This document shows, piece after piece, positions 15,281 to 23,420 of a stretch of DNA of 44,447 nucleotides. The notes below the pieces were generated by a model. It was not told where the DNA came from. It saw only the letters and a program-made list of their open reading frames with translations, and made no database searches. Both the position numbers and the translations under genes were made by a program. The DNA is from Planctomycetota bacterium (GTDB taxonomy: Bacteria; Planctomycetota; UBA1135; GCA-002686595): contig JAKFYL010000009.1 in the NCBI GenBank assembly GCA_021730845.1, positions 1 to 44,447 of the forward strand. Reading direction: 5' to 3'. Position 1 is the first letter of the stretch; every line of letters begins with the position of its first letter.

Positions 15281-16572
15281 GACTTCGATCCTCGGGAAGT
15301 GTCGACCGCAGGTGAGCGCGGCAAAGCGGCATCCTGGGCCGCAAGCGTGCTGCGGCCGGCCTTGGCGAATTCCTTGACGGCTGCGATCGAAACGTGGGCG
15401 ATGCGGCCAAGCGCGCTGCGCGCCCAGCGTTCGATGAACTCGCGCTCGGGTTCGCCGGTCGTAGTGGGCAGATGTTTGTGCAGTAGCTCCAATTCGCGCT
15501 CGAGCGCGCGCGTGCTTTCTGCGTGCACCGTTTCCAAGGCAGCTACAAGGCCCACGTCCGAATGCTGCCCAGCCCACTGATCCACGTGCTCGTGGACGAT
15601 GCGCGCGGCGCACTCCGCAGCACGCTCGCGCGCTTCGCGATTGAGCGCAGCCAAGTGGCGCAAGCCTTCCAAGTCGATCACCGTGACCCGCTCGTCGGCG
15701 CAGGCTGCTACGTTGCGCGGCATGGACACGTCGACCACCAGGAGTCCCGATCCGAGCGGGGTCCGCCGCGCGGCGCGCTCCAAGAAATCAACGCGCAGGA
15801 TGGGCTCCTGGGCCGACGTGGCGCACAAAATGGCGTCGACGGGCGCATGTCCCTGCAAGAATTCTTCCAAGTCCAGCGCGCGCGCCTGGCATTCCTGCGC
15901 CAACTCGCGGGCGCTGGCCAGGCGTCGATTCACGACGTACGCAACCGCCAAATCGTGCGCCGGCAGGCTGTGCAAGAAGGCGCGTGCCATCTCGCCGGTC
16001 CCCAGGACGGCAATGAGCGGGGATCGACCCGCGAAGCGTTGGGCCAGCGCCATGGCCGCCAGGCTCACCACGCTGACCGATCCGTGGGCAATCGAGGTCT
16101 TGCGCCGCACTTCGCGTCCGCAGCGCACGGCTTGCTGGAACAACGGCGCAAGCAAGGGGCCGACCAGGCCCTGTTCGCGAGCCTGCTCGAAGGCTTGGCG
16201 AACCTGGGTCTGGATTTGGGACTCGCCGAGCACCAGTGAATCCAGCGAAGCGATCACTTCGAATAGACGCTGGGCCACATCGGCGCCACTGGTCCAAGCC
16301 AGGCTTTCGGTCAGCGGGTCGCCTTCACGTAGACCGAGCGCGCGGCACAACAAAGTCCGGTCCGTGGCCGCCGGCCAGTCGCCCGCTTCGCGTGCGTAGG
16401 CGAATTCCAAACGATTGCAGGTAGAAATCACAACCAGTTCGGAGGCTGCCAACTCGTCGGCTAGCGAGCGCGCGGCGGCGCTCCCGCCAGCGCTCAAAGC
16501 GATCTTGGCGCGTTCCAGCTGATCCGCGCTGCAACGGGACAAGCTCCAACCGGTCCAGGCGATGCGTTCCAT
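15277..16572 (-). CDS. hemA: Glutamyl-tRNA reductase
   Basis: HemA reduces glutamyl-tRNA(Glu) to glutamate-1-semialdehyde with NADPH, the committed step of the C5 pathway. The catalytic STCNR motif falls at residues 50-54 when translation starts at ATG 16572, the family's usual position; an ATG 36 nt upstream would shift it. Other hallmarks are LVLGESQIQTQVRQAF, the NADPH-binding VLGTGEMARAF, and a C-terminal helical dimerisation domain (about 300-400). It is the first gene of the minus-strand heme operon, so its 5' region probably carries the main promoter. In many bacteria HemA is regulated by heme; no regulatory motif was recognised in its N-terminus. Confidence 0.95.
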   Translation of the reverse strand: MERIAWTGWSLSRCSADQLERAKIALSAGGSAAARSLADELAASELVVISTCNRLEFAYAREAGDWPAATDRTLLCRALGLREGDPLTESLAWTSGADVAQRLFEVIASLDSLVLGESQIQTQVRQAFEQAREQGLVGPLLAPLFQQAVRCGREVRRKTSIAHGSVSVVSLAAMALAQRFAGRSPLIAVLGTGEMARAFLHSLPAHDLAVAYVVNRRLASARELAQECQARALDLEEFLQGHAPVDAILCATSAQEPILRVDFLERAARRTPLGSGLLVVDVSMPRNVAACADERVTVIDLEGLRHLAALNREARERAAECAARIVHEHVDQWAGQHSDVGLVAALETVHAESTRALERELELLHKHLPTTTGEPEREFIERWARSALGRIAHVSIAAVKEFAKAGRSTLAAQDAALPRSPAVDTSRGSKS

Positions 16573-16680
16573 GCAAACCCCGCTAGCTCTATCGGCTGAC
16601 AGCAGCATTCGAGTGTCACAGGTGCGTCATGGCCAGCAAAATGGTCCCGCGACTGGTCCAGGAGGCTAGATTTCTCGTCC
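16573..16680. promoter_or_regulatory. Divergent hemA/hemH promoter region
   Basis: This 108-bp gap separates the divergent starts of hemA (16572, minus) and hemH (16681, plus), so it must hold promoters for both the long operon and the ferrochelatase gene, unless hemH uses a distant one. An AGGAGG (16660-16665) precedes hemH, but 15 nt from the ATG, which is longer than ideal. I see no convincing operator palindrome by eye. Confidence 0.55.
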
Positions 16681-17685
16681 ATGAAAGGCCTCAAGGAATC
16701 CATCCAGCAAGCTCCAGTGGGGGTGCTGCTGGTCAATCTGGGTTCGCCTGCCGAACCTACACCGAGCGCCGTCGAGGCGTTCTTGGAAGAGTTCCTGAGC
16801 GACCCGCTGGTGGTGGACTGGCCGCGTTGGCTCTGGCAACCGATCCGGCGCACGTTCATTCTGCCGCGGCGCAGCAAGACCGTCGCGCATCTGTACGCCG
16901 AGATTTGGACCTCAGGGGGTTCGCCGATCACCGCGTACACGGCGCGGCAGGCCAAGATGCTCAGCGGCGTGCTCGGCCTGCCTTGGCGCGTACAATGGGC
17001 CATGCGCTACGGCCAGCCCAGCATTGCTCTGGGACTGGAAGACCTCGTGCGCAAAGGCTGCGAACGCATCGTGGTCTTGCCGCTGTTTCCGCAGAGTTCG
17101 CGCACGACTACGGGTACGGTGTTGCTGGAGGCCACGAGCGCAGCGGCGCGCATGAATCCCGTGCCGCAACTCTTGCCGGTGAATGCCTATCCGGCGCATC
17201 CGGCGTTCGTGATGGCCTGGGTCGAGCGCATCCAAGAGACACTGGCTCGCGCCAACTCACCTGCGCCGCATGTCGTGTTCAGCTTTCATGGCTTGCCCGA
17301 GCGCTACATTCGACGCGGCGATCCCTATCGCGATCACTGCGAAGCCACCGCCAAAGCCATCGGCCAGGGCCTGCATCTGCGACCCGGAGGCTGGACCATG
17401 GCCTACCAGTCCAAGTTCGGTCCCGAGCGCTGGCTCGGACCTTCGACTGTCGATGTCGTCGCGCGGCTGGCCAGGACGCAACCCTCGCTCGTGGTCGCTG
17501 CGCCGGCCTTCGTGTCCGATTGCCTGGAGACGCTCGAGGAGCTCGGCGCGCGCTTGCGCCAGACTTTCGTGGCCAATGGGGGGCAAGAGTTCCTGTTGGT
17601 GCCGTGCCTGAACGACTTTCCAACCTGGATTGCGGCGCTGGCGGAGCTGGTCTTGGAGGCCAGTCCGCCCAAGGCCGTTCGCTAG
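16681..17685 (+). CDS. hemH: Ferrochelatase
   Basis: HemH inserts ferrous iron into protoporphyrin IX, ending the protoporphyrin-dependent pathway. The 334-residue protein has LLVNLGSPAEP near the N-terminus, the active-site histidine H203 in FSFHGLPERYI, the YQSKFGPERWLGPST porphyrin-contact segment and a late SDCLETLEELG with the conserved glutamates. The common PQYSAATTG segment is PQSSRTTTG here, a mild divergence. It is divergent from the heme operon and shares its short upstream region with hemA, which supports co-regulation. A much longer plus-strand frame overlaps this gene out of phase, but it is non-coding here. Confidence 0.95.
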   Translation: MKGLKESIQQAPVGVLLVNLGSPAEPTPSAVEAFLEEFLSDPLVVDWPRWLWQPIRRTFILPRRSKTVAHLYAEIWTSGGSPITAYTARQAKMLSGVLGLPWRVQWAMRYGQPSIALGLEDLVRKGCERIVVLPLFPQSSRTTTGTVLLEATSAAARMNPVPQLLPVNAYPAHPAFVMAWVERIQETLARANSPAPHVVFSFHGLPERYIRRGDPYRDHCEATAKAIGQGLHLRPGGWTMAYQSKFGPERWLGPSTVDVVARLARTQPSLVVAAPAFVSDCLETLEELGARLRQTFVANGGQEFLLVPCLNDFPTWIAALAELVLEASPPKAVR

Positions 17686-17704
17686 GCAAGCCTGGGAGTC
17701 CCGG

Positions 17705-17725
17705 GCGCGGGTGTTCCGCCCGCGC
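17705..17725 (+). terminator. Hairpin downstream of hemH
   Basis: GCGCGGG (17705-17711) pairs perfectly with CCCGCGC (17719-17725) across a 7-nt loop, 20 bp after the hemH stop. A T-rich run follows only ~30 bp later, so it may stop transcription inefficiently. Confidence 0.4.
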
Positions 17726-17876
17726 ACCGCCCGCTCGCTGCGGGCCAGGCGTGGGGTTTTCTTCCGGGCCACTGCTGCGAAAATTGGGCTCGCATGGCAT
17801 CCTGGACACAGGCGCTCCCGCGCGGCTTTTGGGGTGCCTGTCCGACGTTCCCCTCTTTATCGAAGGAAGCAGCATC

Positions 17877-20800
17877 ATGTTTTCGAGCGCCATCGCTACC
17901 CACTCTGCTTGGCTCGCCCTAAGTGCTTTGACTCTCGGTTCCGACGCAGGCAAACCGGAGTCGAGCGCGGAAACAGTCGCTGCGGCTGCTCCGGTCGTGC
18001 TCGACGTACGCGCAAACAGTTTCACGGCTAGCTCACAGGATTCGGCCGCGCTAGCCGTCGACGCCCGTGGTTCTTCGGTGGTCACTTGGCAGAGCCGCCG
18101 CCAGGAAGCCATGAACTATGGCGTCTATGCCCAGCGTTTCGACGCGCGCGGCAGGCCGATGGGATCCGAGGTCCGTGTGAACTTGTTCGCGGACGGACCG
18201 CAAACCAATCCCGCCGTGGCTCTCGATGCCAAGGGCGTGGCTTGGTTCGCTTGGGAGTCCCTCGACCAAGACGGCGACATGGGCGGCGTTTTCGCCCGTC
18301 GCATGGACCAAGCACTCGGCAGTGGCACAAGTGAAGTACTGGTCAACGAAACGATCGTCGGCCACCAAAACGAAGTTGCGCTCGCTTCCGATCCACAAGG
18401 CAACGCACTCGTGGCTTGGACCGGGCCCCATGCACAAGGCCGCGCGGTGTTCGTGCGCGCTCTGGGCGCGGACGGCAAGCCCATGGGAAGTGAAGTGCGC
18501 CTGAGCGAAGTAGCCGAGACCAGTCCCGTGCGCGCCACGCTCCCCAGCGTGGCCTTCGATTCCAAGGCCGGTTTCGTCGTCACTTGGTCCGAGGCGGACG
18601 AGCGCGGCGTGCCGCGCGCCATTCTTGCGCGCGCGGTCGACGCCGCCGGCCGGCCCGCGGGCGCCGCGTTCGAAGTCGCCGGCGCTGAGTTGGGCGCGCC
18701 CGTGGAGCCCGCGATCGCGATCCATTCCCAGGGAGTGATGGCCGTTGCTTGGCTTGCTGCGCAGGCCGAGGACTATGTGCCTTGCTTGCGTCGTTTCGAA
18801 TTCGATGCCGAGCACAAGTCTTGGAGCCCTGCTGCCGCGCGCGCATTGCCGACCCAGTGCCCTGGCTACACCAGTGGTCTCGATCTCGTGCTCGCCGAGG
18901 ATGGCCGCGTGGCTCTGCTCTGGTCGAGCTACGGTGATGAAGACCGCAAGGCAGACACGTTCCTGCGTTGGATCGATGCCGATGGCAGCGTGGGAGCAGC
19001 GTTGCGCGCGACCGGGGCGACCAAAGGGCACCAGCGCCTGGCTGTCGGCGCCGGCGGACGGCGCTTGGCACTCGGACCTGGAGGCGTCTTGGCCCTGGCT
19101 TGGAACGGAGACGCCGGCCAAGGCGACGACAACGGGGCACACCTGAGCGTGCACGGACTCGAGCTCGCGTTCGAAGGCGAAGTCCTCGATTCCGGGAGTC
19201 TTGCGACCCTCACGTTCGACGTGGAAGCCGCGCAACCCCACGAGCCTCCGATCCGCGTCAAGCCGGCCTTCGTCACTCTCAACTCGAACCTGAGCATCGG
19301 CGGCCCGGATTTCGGTTTCAACGGGATTTCGCAAACCTCGCTCACGCCGCCCGATCCGCACCTGGCCGTCGGCCCGAACCACATCGTGCAAGTCGTCAAC
19401 GACTCGGTGGCGATTTACACCAAGAGCGGCACGCAGCAGTCGGTGCAAACCCAAGCGGCCTTCTTCCAGCAAAGCGGTTTCATGTTCGACGCGGAAGCCA
19501 TTTGGGATCCGCTGTCGAGCCGATTCATGGTCATGACCAACAACCGTTCTGGAAGCCAAGGCTTCTTCGAACTCGCCGTTTCCGATGATGCGGACCCCAA
19601 CGGCACCTGGTTCCGCTACCACTTCAACGTGACTGCCGCAGCGGGCTCGGGTTCCATCGACTCGCCGAACATCGGGGTCGACGGCACAGCGGTGTACTTG
19701 ACCGCGGACTTTCCTCCGTTCACCACCGGCAATTTCTTGATTTTCATCGTCGAGAAGGCGCCCCTGTTGGTGGGCGCGCCCAACCCCATCACCAAGAGCA
19801 TGCTCATGACGACTTCGCAGTCCTGGGGCACGCCCGTGATGCACAGTTCGGCCGCGGGTTTCTACATGGTGCAAGGTCTGGAGACGCCGTCCGCTTCCAA
19901 CCTCGTGCTGCACGCCATCACCAATCCGCTGGGGACACCGGTTTTGACCAGCTTCAACCTGCCGGTGCCGACCTATACCGCGCCGGAAGATCCGCCCCAA
20001 CAAGGAACGAGCTCGAGGCCGGAGACTTTCGAGGCGCGCTTTTGGAGTTGCATGTACAAGAACGGGAAGCTGTACGCGACCCACCACCAGGGCAGCACGC
20101 GCGTGGTGCAGCGCTGGTATGAAATCAACATGGGCAACTGGCCGTCGAGCGGAACGCCGACGTTGGTCCAGTCGGGCAACGTGGACTTGGGCGCCGGCAT
20201 TCGCACGTTCTTCGGCAGCATCGCCGGCGACGGCCAGAACAACATCGCCTTGACCTTCGCGCGCTCGAGCCCGACCGAGTTCATTTCGATGTCGCGTGCC
20301 TATCGCTTGGCGGGTGACCCCGCGGGCACGCTGACACCGCCGGTGTTCATGCGCCTGAGCACCGGTCCCGACAATTCCGGCCGCTGGGGCGACTACAGCG
20401 GCACGGTTGCCGACCCGAACGCCGATGGCGTCTTCTGGGGCACGCACGAATACAGCGTGGGCGGCTGGGCGACTTGGATCGGCGTGTACGGTCCCTGCAC
20501 GCCCCCTACGACGTACTGCACCGGCAAACTCAATTCGGTGAACACCGTGCCGTCGATCGGTTCCGTGAACCTGCCCAGCTTGGGCACCAATGCTTTCTCC
20601 GTGACCGTTTCCCAGGGTGTGCCGAGCGTCAATGCGCTGGTGTACTCGGGCAGCGCGCCGGATTCGGCGCCGTTCTTCAATGGATTCCTGTGCGCCCAGC
20701 CGCCGCTCGAACGCAGCCCCGTGCTAAGCCTCGACGCCTCCGGTCAAGGCACGCTCAACGTGCCCGTAACGGTCGGTCTGCTTGGCACTACGCGCTACTA

Positions 20801-20885
20801 CGGATGGTGGATGCGCGATCCGACGCACCCCGACGGAACTGGCGTGGGGCTTTCCAACGGTTTGCAGGTGACCTTCTGCCCTTGA
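17877..20885 (+). CDS. Large secreted multi-domain protein with planctomycete C-terminal domain
   Basis: A signal-peptide-like start (FSSAIATHSAWLALSALTLG) begins at ATG 17877, with AAGGAAG about 8 nt upstream; the longer open frame reaching into hemH is rejected. Residues ~35-300 hold several ~60-residue repeats of the type ALAVDARGSSVVTWQS...VYAQRFDARG, common in secreted propeller-like proteins. The middle region (about 470-860) contains VGPNHIVQVVNDSVAIY and NIGVDGTAVYLTADF-like strands, which suggest a second beta-propeller. The last ~125 residues (from YCTGKLNS to LQVTFCP) form a Cys-containing domain that recurs in two other products of this window. No catalytic motif is recognised; extracellular or cell-surface binding is likely. 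Confidence 0.85.
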   Translation: MFSSAIATHSAWLALSALTLGSDAGKPESSAETVAAAAPVVLDVRANSFTASSQDSAALAVDARGSSVVTWQSRRQEAMNYGVYAQRFDARGRPMGSEVRVNLFADGPQTNPAVALDAKGVAWFAWESLDQDGDMGGVFARRMDQALGSGTSEVLVNETIVGHQNEVALASDPQGNALVAWTGPHAQGRAVFVRALGADGKPMGSEVRLSEVAETSPVRATLPSVAFDSKAGFVVTWSEADERGVPRAILARAVDAAGRPAGAAFEVAGAELGAPVEPAIAIHSQGVMAVAWLAAQAEDYVPCLRRFEFDAEHKSWSPAAARALPTQCPGYTSGLDLVLAEDGRVALLWSSYGDEDRKADTFLRWIDADGSVGAALRATGATKGHQRLAVGAGGRRLALGPGGVLALAWNGDAGQGDDNGAHLSVHGLELAFEGEVLDSGSLATLTFDVEAAQPHEPPIRVKPAFVTLNSNLSIGGPDFGFNGISQTSLTPPDPHLAVGPNHIVQVVNDSVAIYTKSGTQQSVQTQAAFFQQSGFMFDAEAIWDPLSSRFMVMTNNRSGSQGFFELAVSDDADPNGTWFRYHFNVTAAAGSGSIDSPNIGVDGTAVYLTADFPPFTTGNFLIFIVEKAPLLVGAPNPITKSMLMTTSQSWGTPVMHSSAAGFYMVQGLETPSASNLVLHAITNPLGTPVLTSFNLPVPTYTAPEDPPQQGTSSRPETFEARFWSCMYKNGKLYATHHQGSTRVVQRWYEINMGNWPSSGTPTLVQSGNVDLGAGIRTFFGSIAGDGQNNIALTFARSSPTEFISMSRAYRLAGDPAGTLTPPVFMRLSTGPDNSGRWGDYSGTVADPNADGVFWGTHEYSVGGWATWIGVYGPCTPPTTYCTGKLNSVNTVPSIGSVNLPSLGTNAFSVTVSQGVPSVNALVYSGSAPDSAPFFNGFLCAQPPLERSPVLSLDASGQGTLNVPVTVGLLGTTRYYGWWMRDPTHPDGTGVGLSNGLQVTFCP

Positions 20886-20893
20886 GAAGCGTG

Positions 20894-20920
20894 GATCCGT
20901 CATGCCTTAGCTGACGGATC
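20894..20920 (+). terminator. Hairpin after the large secreted protein gene
   Basis: A perfect 9-bp inverted repeat (GATCCGTCA / TGACGGATC) with a 9-nt loop starts 9 bp after the stop codon. No T tract follows, so it is terminator-like but not canonical. Confidence 0.55.
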
Positions 20921-21003
20921 ACCTTGCACTCGTTCTTCGAGGCCGGCTGCCTTGGTGGCGGCTGGCCTCGATTCAAACCAGTGGCTCCAAGCGGCCGCGC
21001 GAG

Positions 21004-21366
21004 TCAACTTTCAAGGTAGTCGTCGTCCTGCTCAACGGCTGCAAGGTCAGTCGGGAAGGCGTCCGGCTCCGTCAGTTGTTTCCCGCGCCTTGGGTGAACC
21101 ACCCAGACGGCCCGCGTCTCGTCCACGATGGTGAAGAAGAGCACGAACTGGCCGATCGAGTTGCGGCGCAGTTCGTAGTCGCACCAGGCCGCCCCAACTG
21201 CCATGCTGTAACGACGCGGCACTTCAGCGAGCCCTTTGATCTAGTCGTAGGTGAGCGCGAGCTACCTGGCGGCGTTCTCCGGGGCGCCCTGAACGGTGGC
21301 GACGTACTCGGCCTGATCTCAGATGCGGCGCTTCGCCGAGTGGAGGGCGAAGACCTCGTAGGTCAT
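21004..21366 (-). pseudogene. Decayed RelE/ParE-type toxin with three in-frame stops
   Basis: Reading the minus strand from ATG 21366 gives one continuous frame that matches a RelE/ParE ribonuclease or gyrase toxin. It begins MTYEVFALHSAKRRI and continues with DQAEYVATVQGAPENAAR, then FVLFFTIVDETRAVWVVHPRRG near the end. It is broken by a TGA (21319-21321) and two TAGs (21262-21264, 21241-21243), without any frameshift. The stops replace residues that are usually Arg, Trp and an acidic or polar residue. The last 72 codons remain open but lack the first half of the fold. The start overlaps the antitoxin stop by 4 bp (ATGA), the normal arrangement of such a pair. TGA and TAG end neighbouring intact genes, so readthrough by recoding is unlikely. 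Confidence 0.7.
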
Positions 21367-21524
21367 CGGTCGAGCTTGAGGCCAAGCTCGTCAGCGATCT
21401 CGCGTAGGGCTTCCTTCATGGGCTCACCGCGGCCGGCCCGGACATCCTCCATGCCGCGCTCGATCGCAGCCAGGTTTCGGGCGAGTTTGGCGGCTTCTTT
21501 GTCAGTGATCTTCGGATTCTTCAC
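21363..21524 (-). CDS. Putative antitoxin paired with the decayed toxin
   Basis: The 53-residue product, from GTG 21524, has a helix-rich, charged sequence (KITDKEAAKLARNL early, EALREIADELGLKLDR at the end) and lies directly upstream of the broken toxin with a 4-bp overlap. That organisation and size fit the antitoxin of a type II module. The frame is open upstream, but the preceding residues do not look coding, and no ribosome site is visible. With the toxin inactivated it may persist as an anti-addiction remnant or be decaying. Confidence 0.5.
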   Translation of the reverse strand: MKNPKITDKEAAKLARNLAAIERGMEDVRAGRGEPMKEALREIADELGLKLDR

Positions 21525-21827
21525 TAGCGGGGAGGGCGAGAAGGCGCGGTTGCGAGGGGATGAGTACCATCGAGGTGTCGACCAGTTCGGGAGGGAGTAT
21601 GCCCAGAATGCGATTGCTGCCGGCGGCAAGCACAAAAGGGACCCCCTTTGACGTGGGCTGTGGCGGGTTTGGTTCTCTACATTTCTAGAGATCACCACTC
21701 CCTAGCATTGCGCACCTGGATGCTCGCTGGTCGAGCCGGTGCGAAATCTTGCACCTGGTACATCAAGAAGTTCGAGCTACTCGCGCTGCTCAACCTGTGA
21801 GAAGTGCTGCTTCAGATTCAAGCCGCG

Positions 21828-23237
21828 TTAGTTCTGCCACACCTGCCAAGTAAGGTCGTCGTCGCGCAGAGTTTCCAACGTGGAATTCGGTTCCAGTAGA
21901 GTGATGCGATCGACGCGCAGCGAGCTGATGACCTTGGAGCCCCCCTGGGCTCCGCCATCGTTCATGTAGTTCGTCGTCAAGACTTGCATGGGCCGCCACA
22001 CACCCGAGGCGATCTCTACATAGTCGCGAAATTCCGTGGCTTTGCGCAGCCTGCCTGCGCTGTCGTAGACCTTGGCCGCGATTGGATGCAGGTGCGCAGT
22101 GCTGGCGTCGAGGGTGAATTCCTGGCCACAATAGCTGCCAGATTGCGTCGGATGAAGACGCCGGACGTACAGCTTGTTTCCAATCCCGACTTCCGTGGCG
22201 TACTGGATGCTGTCGAAGTACGGAATGTCAAAGGGATTCGTAGTCCAGTCATACACAGGACGAAGGCCGCTGGCCCACCCGTCTTGGAACACCGACTGGA
22301 ACCATGGCAATGAGGTCGGATATGCGTTCGCGTATTCCATTTCCACATTGCTTTCCATCCACAGCCCTTCCGACCACTCAGCCGTAGCGACTGTGGACAC
22401 GGTTTGTCCTTCGAGGGTTGCGGGTTCCGTGATCTCCGAATAGAAGCGGCCCGAGGCGAGCAGATCGGAGCGAACTCGCCAGTGATGATCACCGTCGCTC
22501 ACGCCGTCAGGGCCAAAATGCTGGGTCGACACGTTCGCGAGCACCCGAACACCGGCAAGCCGCGGGTGATGTGCGGCAACGGGTGCTAGCGGTCCAACCG
22601 TGAGATTAGCCTGCTGTGCAAGGTCATAGGCGGAAGCGAAGGGATTGGTCGCAGTCAGCGCTGGCGAGGCAACGAGCGGATCGCCTTTCCACAGCATGAA
22701 GACACTACCCCCGGCGCCGGGCTGCAATTCTCCCAACGGCCCTTGGGGAGGCGGTAGGTCAGGGCACGGCCGAGTCTTTGCGGAAAAATCGAATGTAGAC
22801 GACTTTTGCGGCGGAACGCAGCGCATGGCTGCGGCGATCGCGGCAGGGACATCAGCCCATGTCTCCCAGCTTCCAGGATCAAGGCCGGTAAGGTCGGGGC
22901 AAGCTCCGGCACTGTACAGATCCACCGTGACCTTGAATCCGCTCGGATCGCAATGAATTAGAGTTGCGGCTGGTCCACAGGTGTAGACCGTCCCGTGATA
23001 GAACGAATAGCCGAGCAGGCACTGGCTAGGCGATGAAGCTGAGACACCTCCAACTGTGATGGTGAGCTGGGGGGAGCATGGGGTGTTGGCAGAATTGTGC
23101 ACCCCGGCAGTGATGGCTACAGTCCGGGTTAGGTTGTTACATGCCTCTTGAGAAATTGCCCTGCTCGGCAATATCGCGGCTGCTGCTACGATCGCCCGGT
23201 GAAACTTGGTGGAGTGTTGTATTCTCGTTCTGGCCAA
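21828..23237 (-). CDS. Secreted hypothetical protein, unknown function
   Basis: I do not recognise this protein. The start is uncertain: the frame opens at TTG 23312, but TTG 23237 gives a plausible signal peptide (basic RTRIQHSTKFHR, hydrophobic AIVAAAAIL, then SRAISQ). The N-terminal third is Cys-rich (ACNN, PCSPQ, QCLLG, TCGP, HCDP), a pattern of disulphide-linked exported modules. The C-terminal half alternates strands such as YVEIASGVWRPMQVLTTNY and SSLRVDRITLLEPN, which resembles the LolA/LppX-like sheet of lipoprotein carriers, but this is weak. Codon use is less GC-rich than neighbouring genes, and it sits next to a decayed toxin-antitoxin pair, so horizontal origin is possible. Confidence 0.65.
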   Translation of the reverse strand: MARTRIQHSTKFHRAIVAAAAILPSRAISQEACNNLTRTVAITAGVHNSANTPCSPQLTITVGGVSASSPSQCLLGYSFYHGTVYTCGPAATLIHCDPSGFKVTVDLYSAGACPDLTGLDPGSWETWADVPAAIAAAMRCVPPQKSSTFDFSAKTRPCPDLPPPQGPLGELQPGAGGSVFMLWKGDPLVASPALTATNPFASAYDLAQQANLTVGPLAPVAAHHPRLAGVRVLANVSTQHFGPDGVSDGDHHWRVRSDLLASGRFYSEITEPATLEGQTVSTVATAEWSEGLWMESNVEMEYANAYPTSLPWFQSVFQDGWASGLRPVYDWTTNPFDIPYFDSIQYATEVGIGNKLYVRRLHPTQSGSYCGQEFTLDASTAHLHPIAAKVYDSAGRLRKATEFRDYVEIASGVWRPMQVLTTNYMNDGGAQGGSKVISSLRVDRITLLEPNSTLETLRDDDLTWQVWQN

Positions 23238-23327
23238 TGAGTGAGCTGGTTCTCGGTTTGTGGGTACCCGACTATACACTTTGCTCACGGTAGGGTCACT
23301 GGAAGGACCCAATCGTCACCTAGCGGA

Positions 23328-23353
23328 GCGCCCCTGGCTGAAGCCAGGGGCGC
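23328..23353. other. Strong 11-bp GC-rich hairpin in a divergent intergenic region
   Basis: GCGCCCCTGGC (23328-23338) pairs perfectly with GCCAGGGGCGC (23343-23353) across a TGAA loop. It lies between a minus-strand gene starting at 23237-23312 and a plus-strand lipoprotein starting at 23421, so a terminator role does not fit well. It may be a small dispersed palindrome or a transcript leader structure. Confidence 0.6.
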
Positions 23354-23420
23354 CGCAGAAAGTCGAGCGGCGTTGGAGAACTCCCATTCGCTCGGCCAGG
23401 TACTAGAGTAGGGGAGCGCC

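Noticed and set aside
16629-17876. 5' extension of the large secreted protein into the hemH gene
   Set aside because: It is out of phase with the well-supported ferrochelatase; the true start has AAGGAAG and a signal peptide at 17877.
18051-20447. A ~800-codon minus-strand frame opposite the large secreted protein
   Set aside because: It has the same Arg/His/Gly bias as other antisense shadows, with no start context; the plus strand shows repeats and a conserved C-terminal domain.
21004-21366. Stop-codon recoding (TGA/TAG read through) in the toxin frame
   Set aside because: Intact neighbours end normally with TGA and TAG, and no recoding hairpin or suppressor is seen; simple decay explains the stops.
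21525-21698. A longer N-terminus for the antitoxin
   Set aside because: The extra residues (Trp/Pro/Ser-rich) do not resemble coding sequence in this genome and lack a ribosome site.
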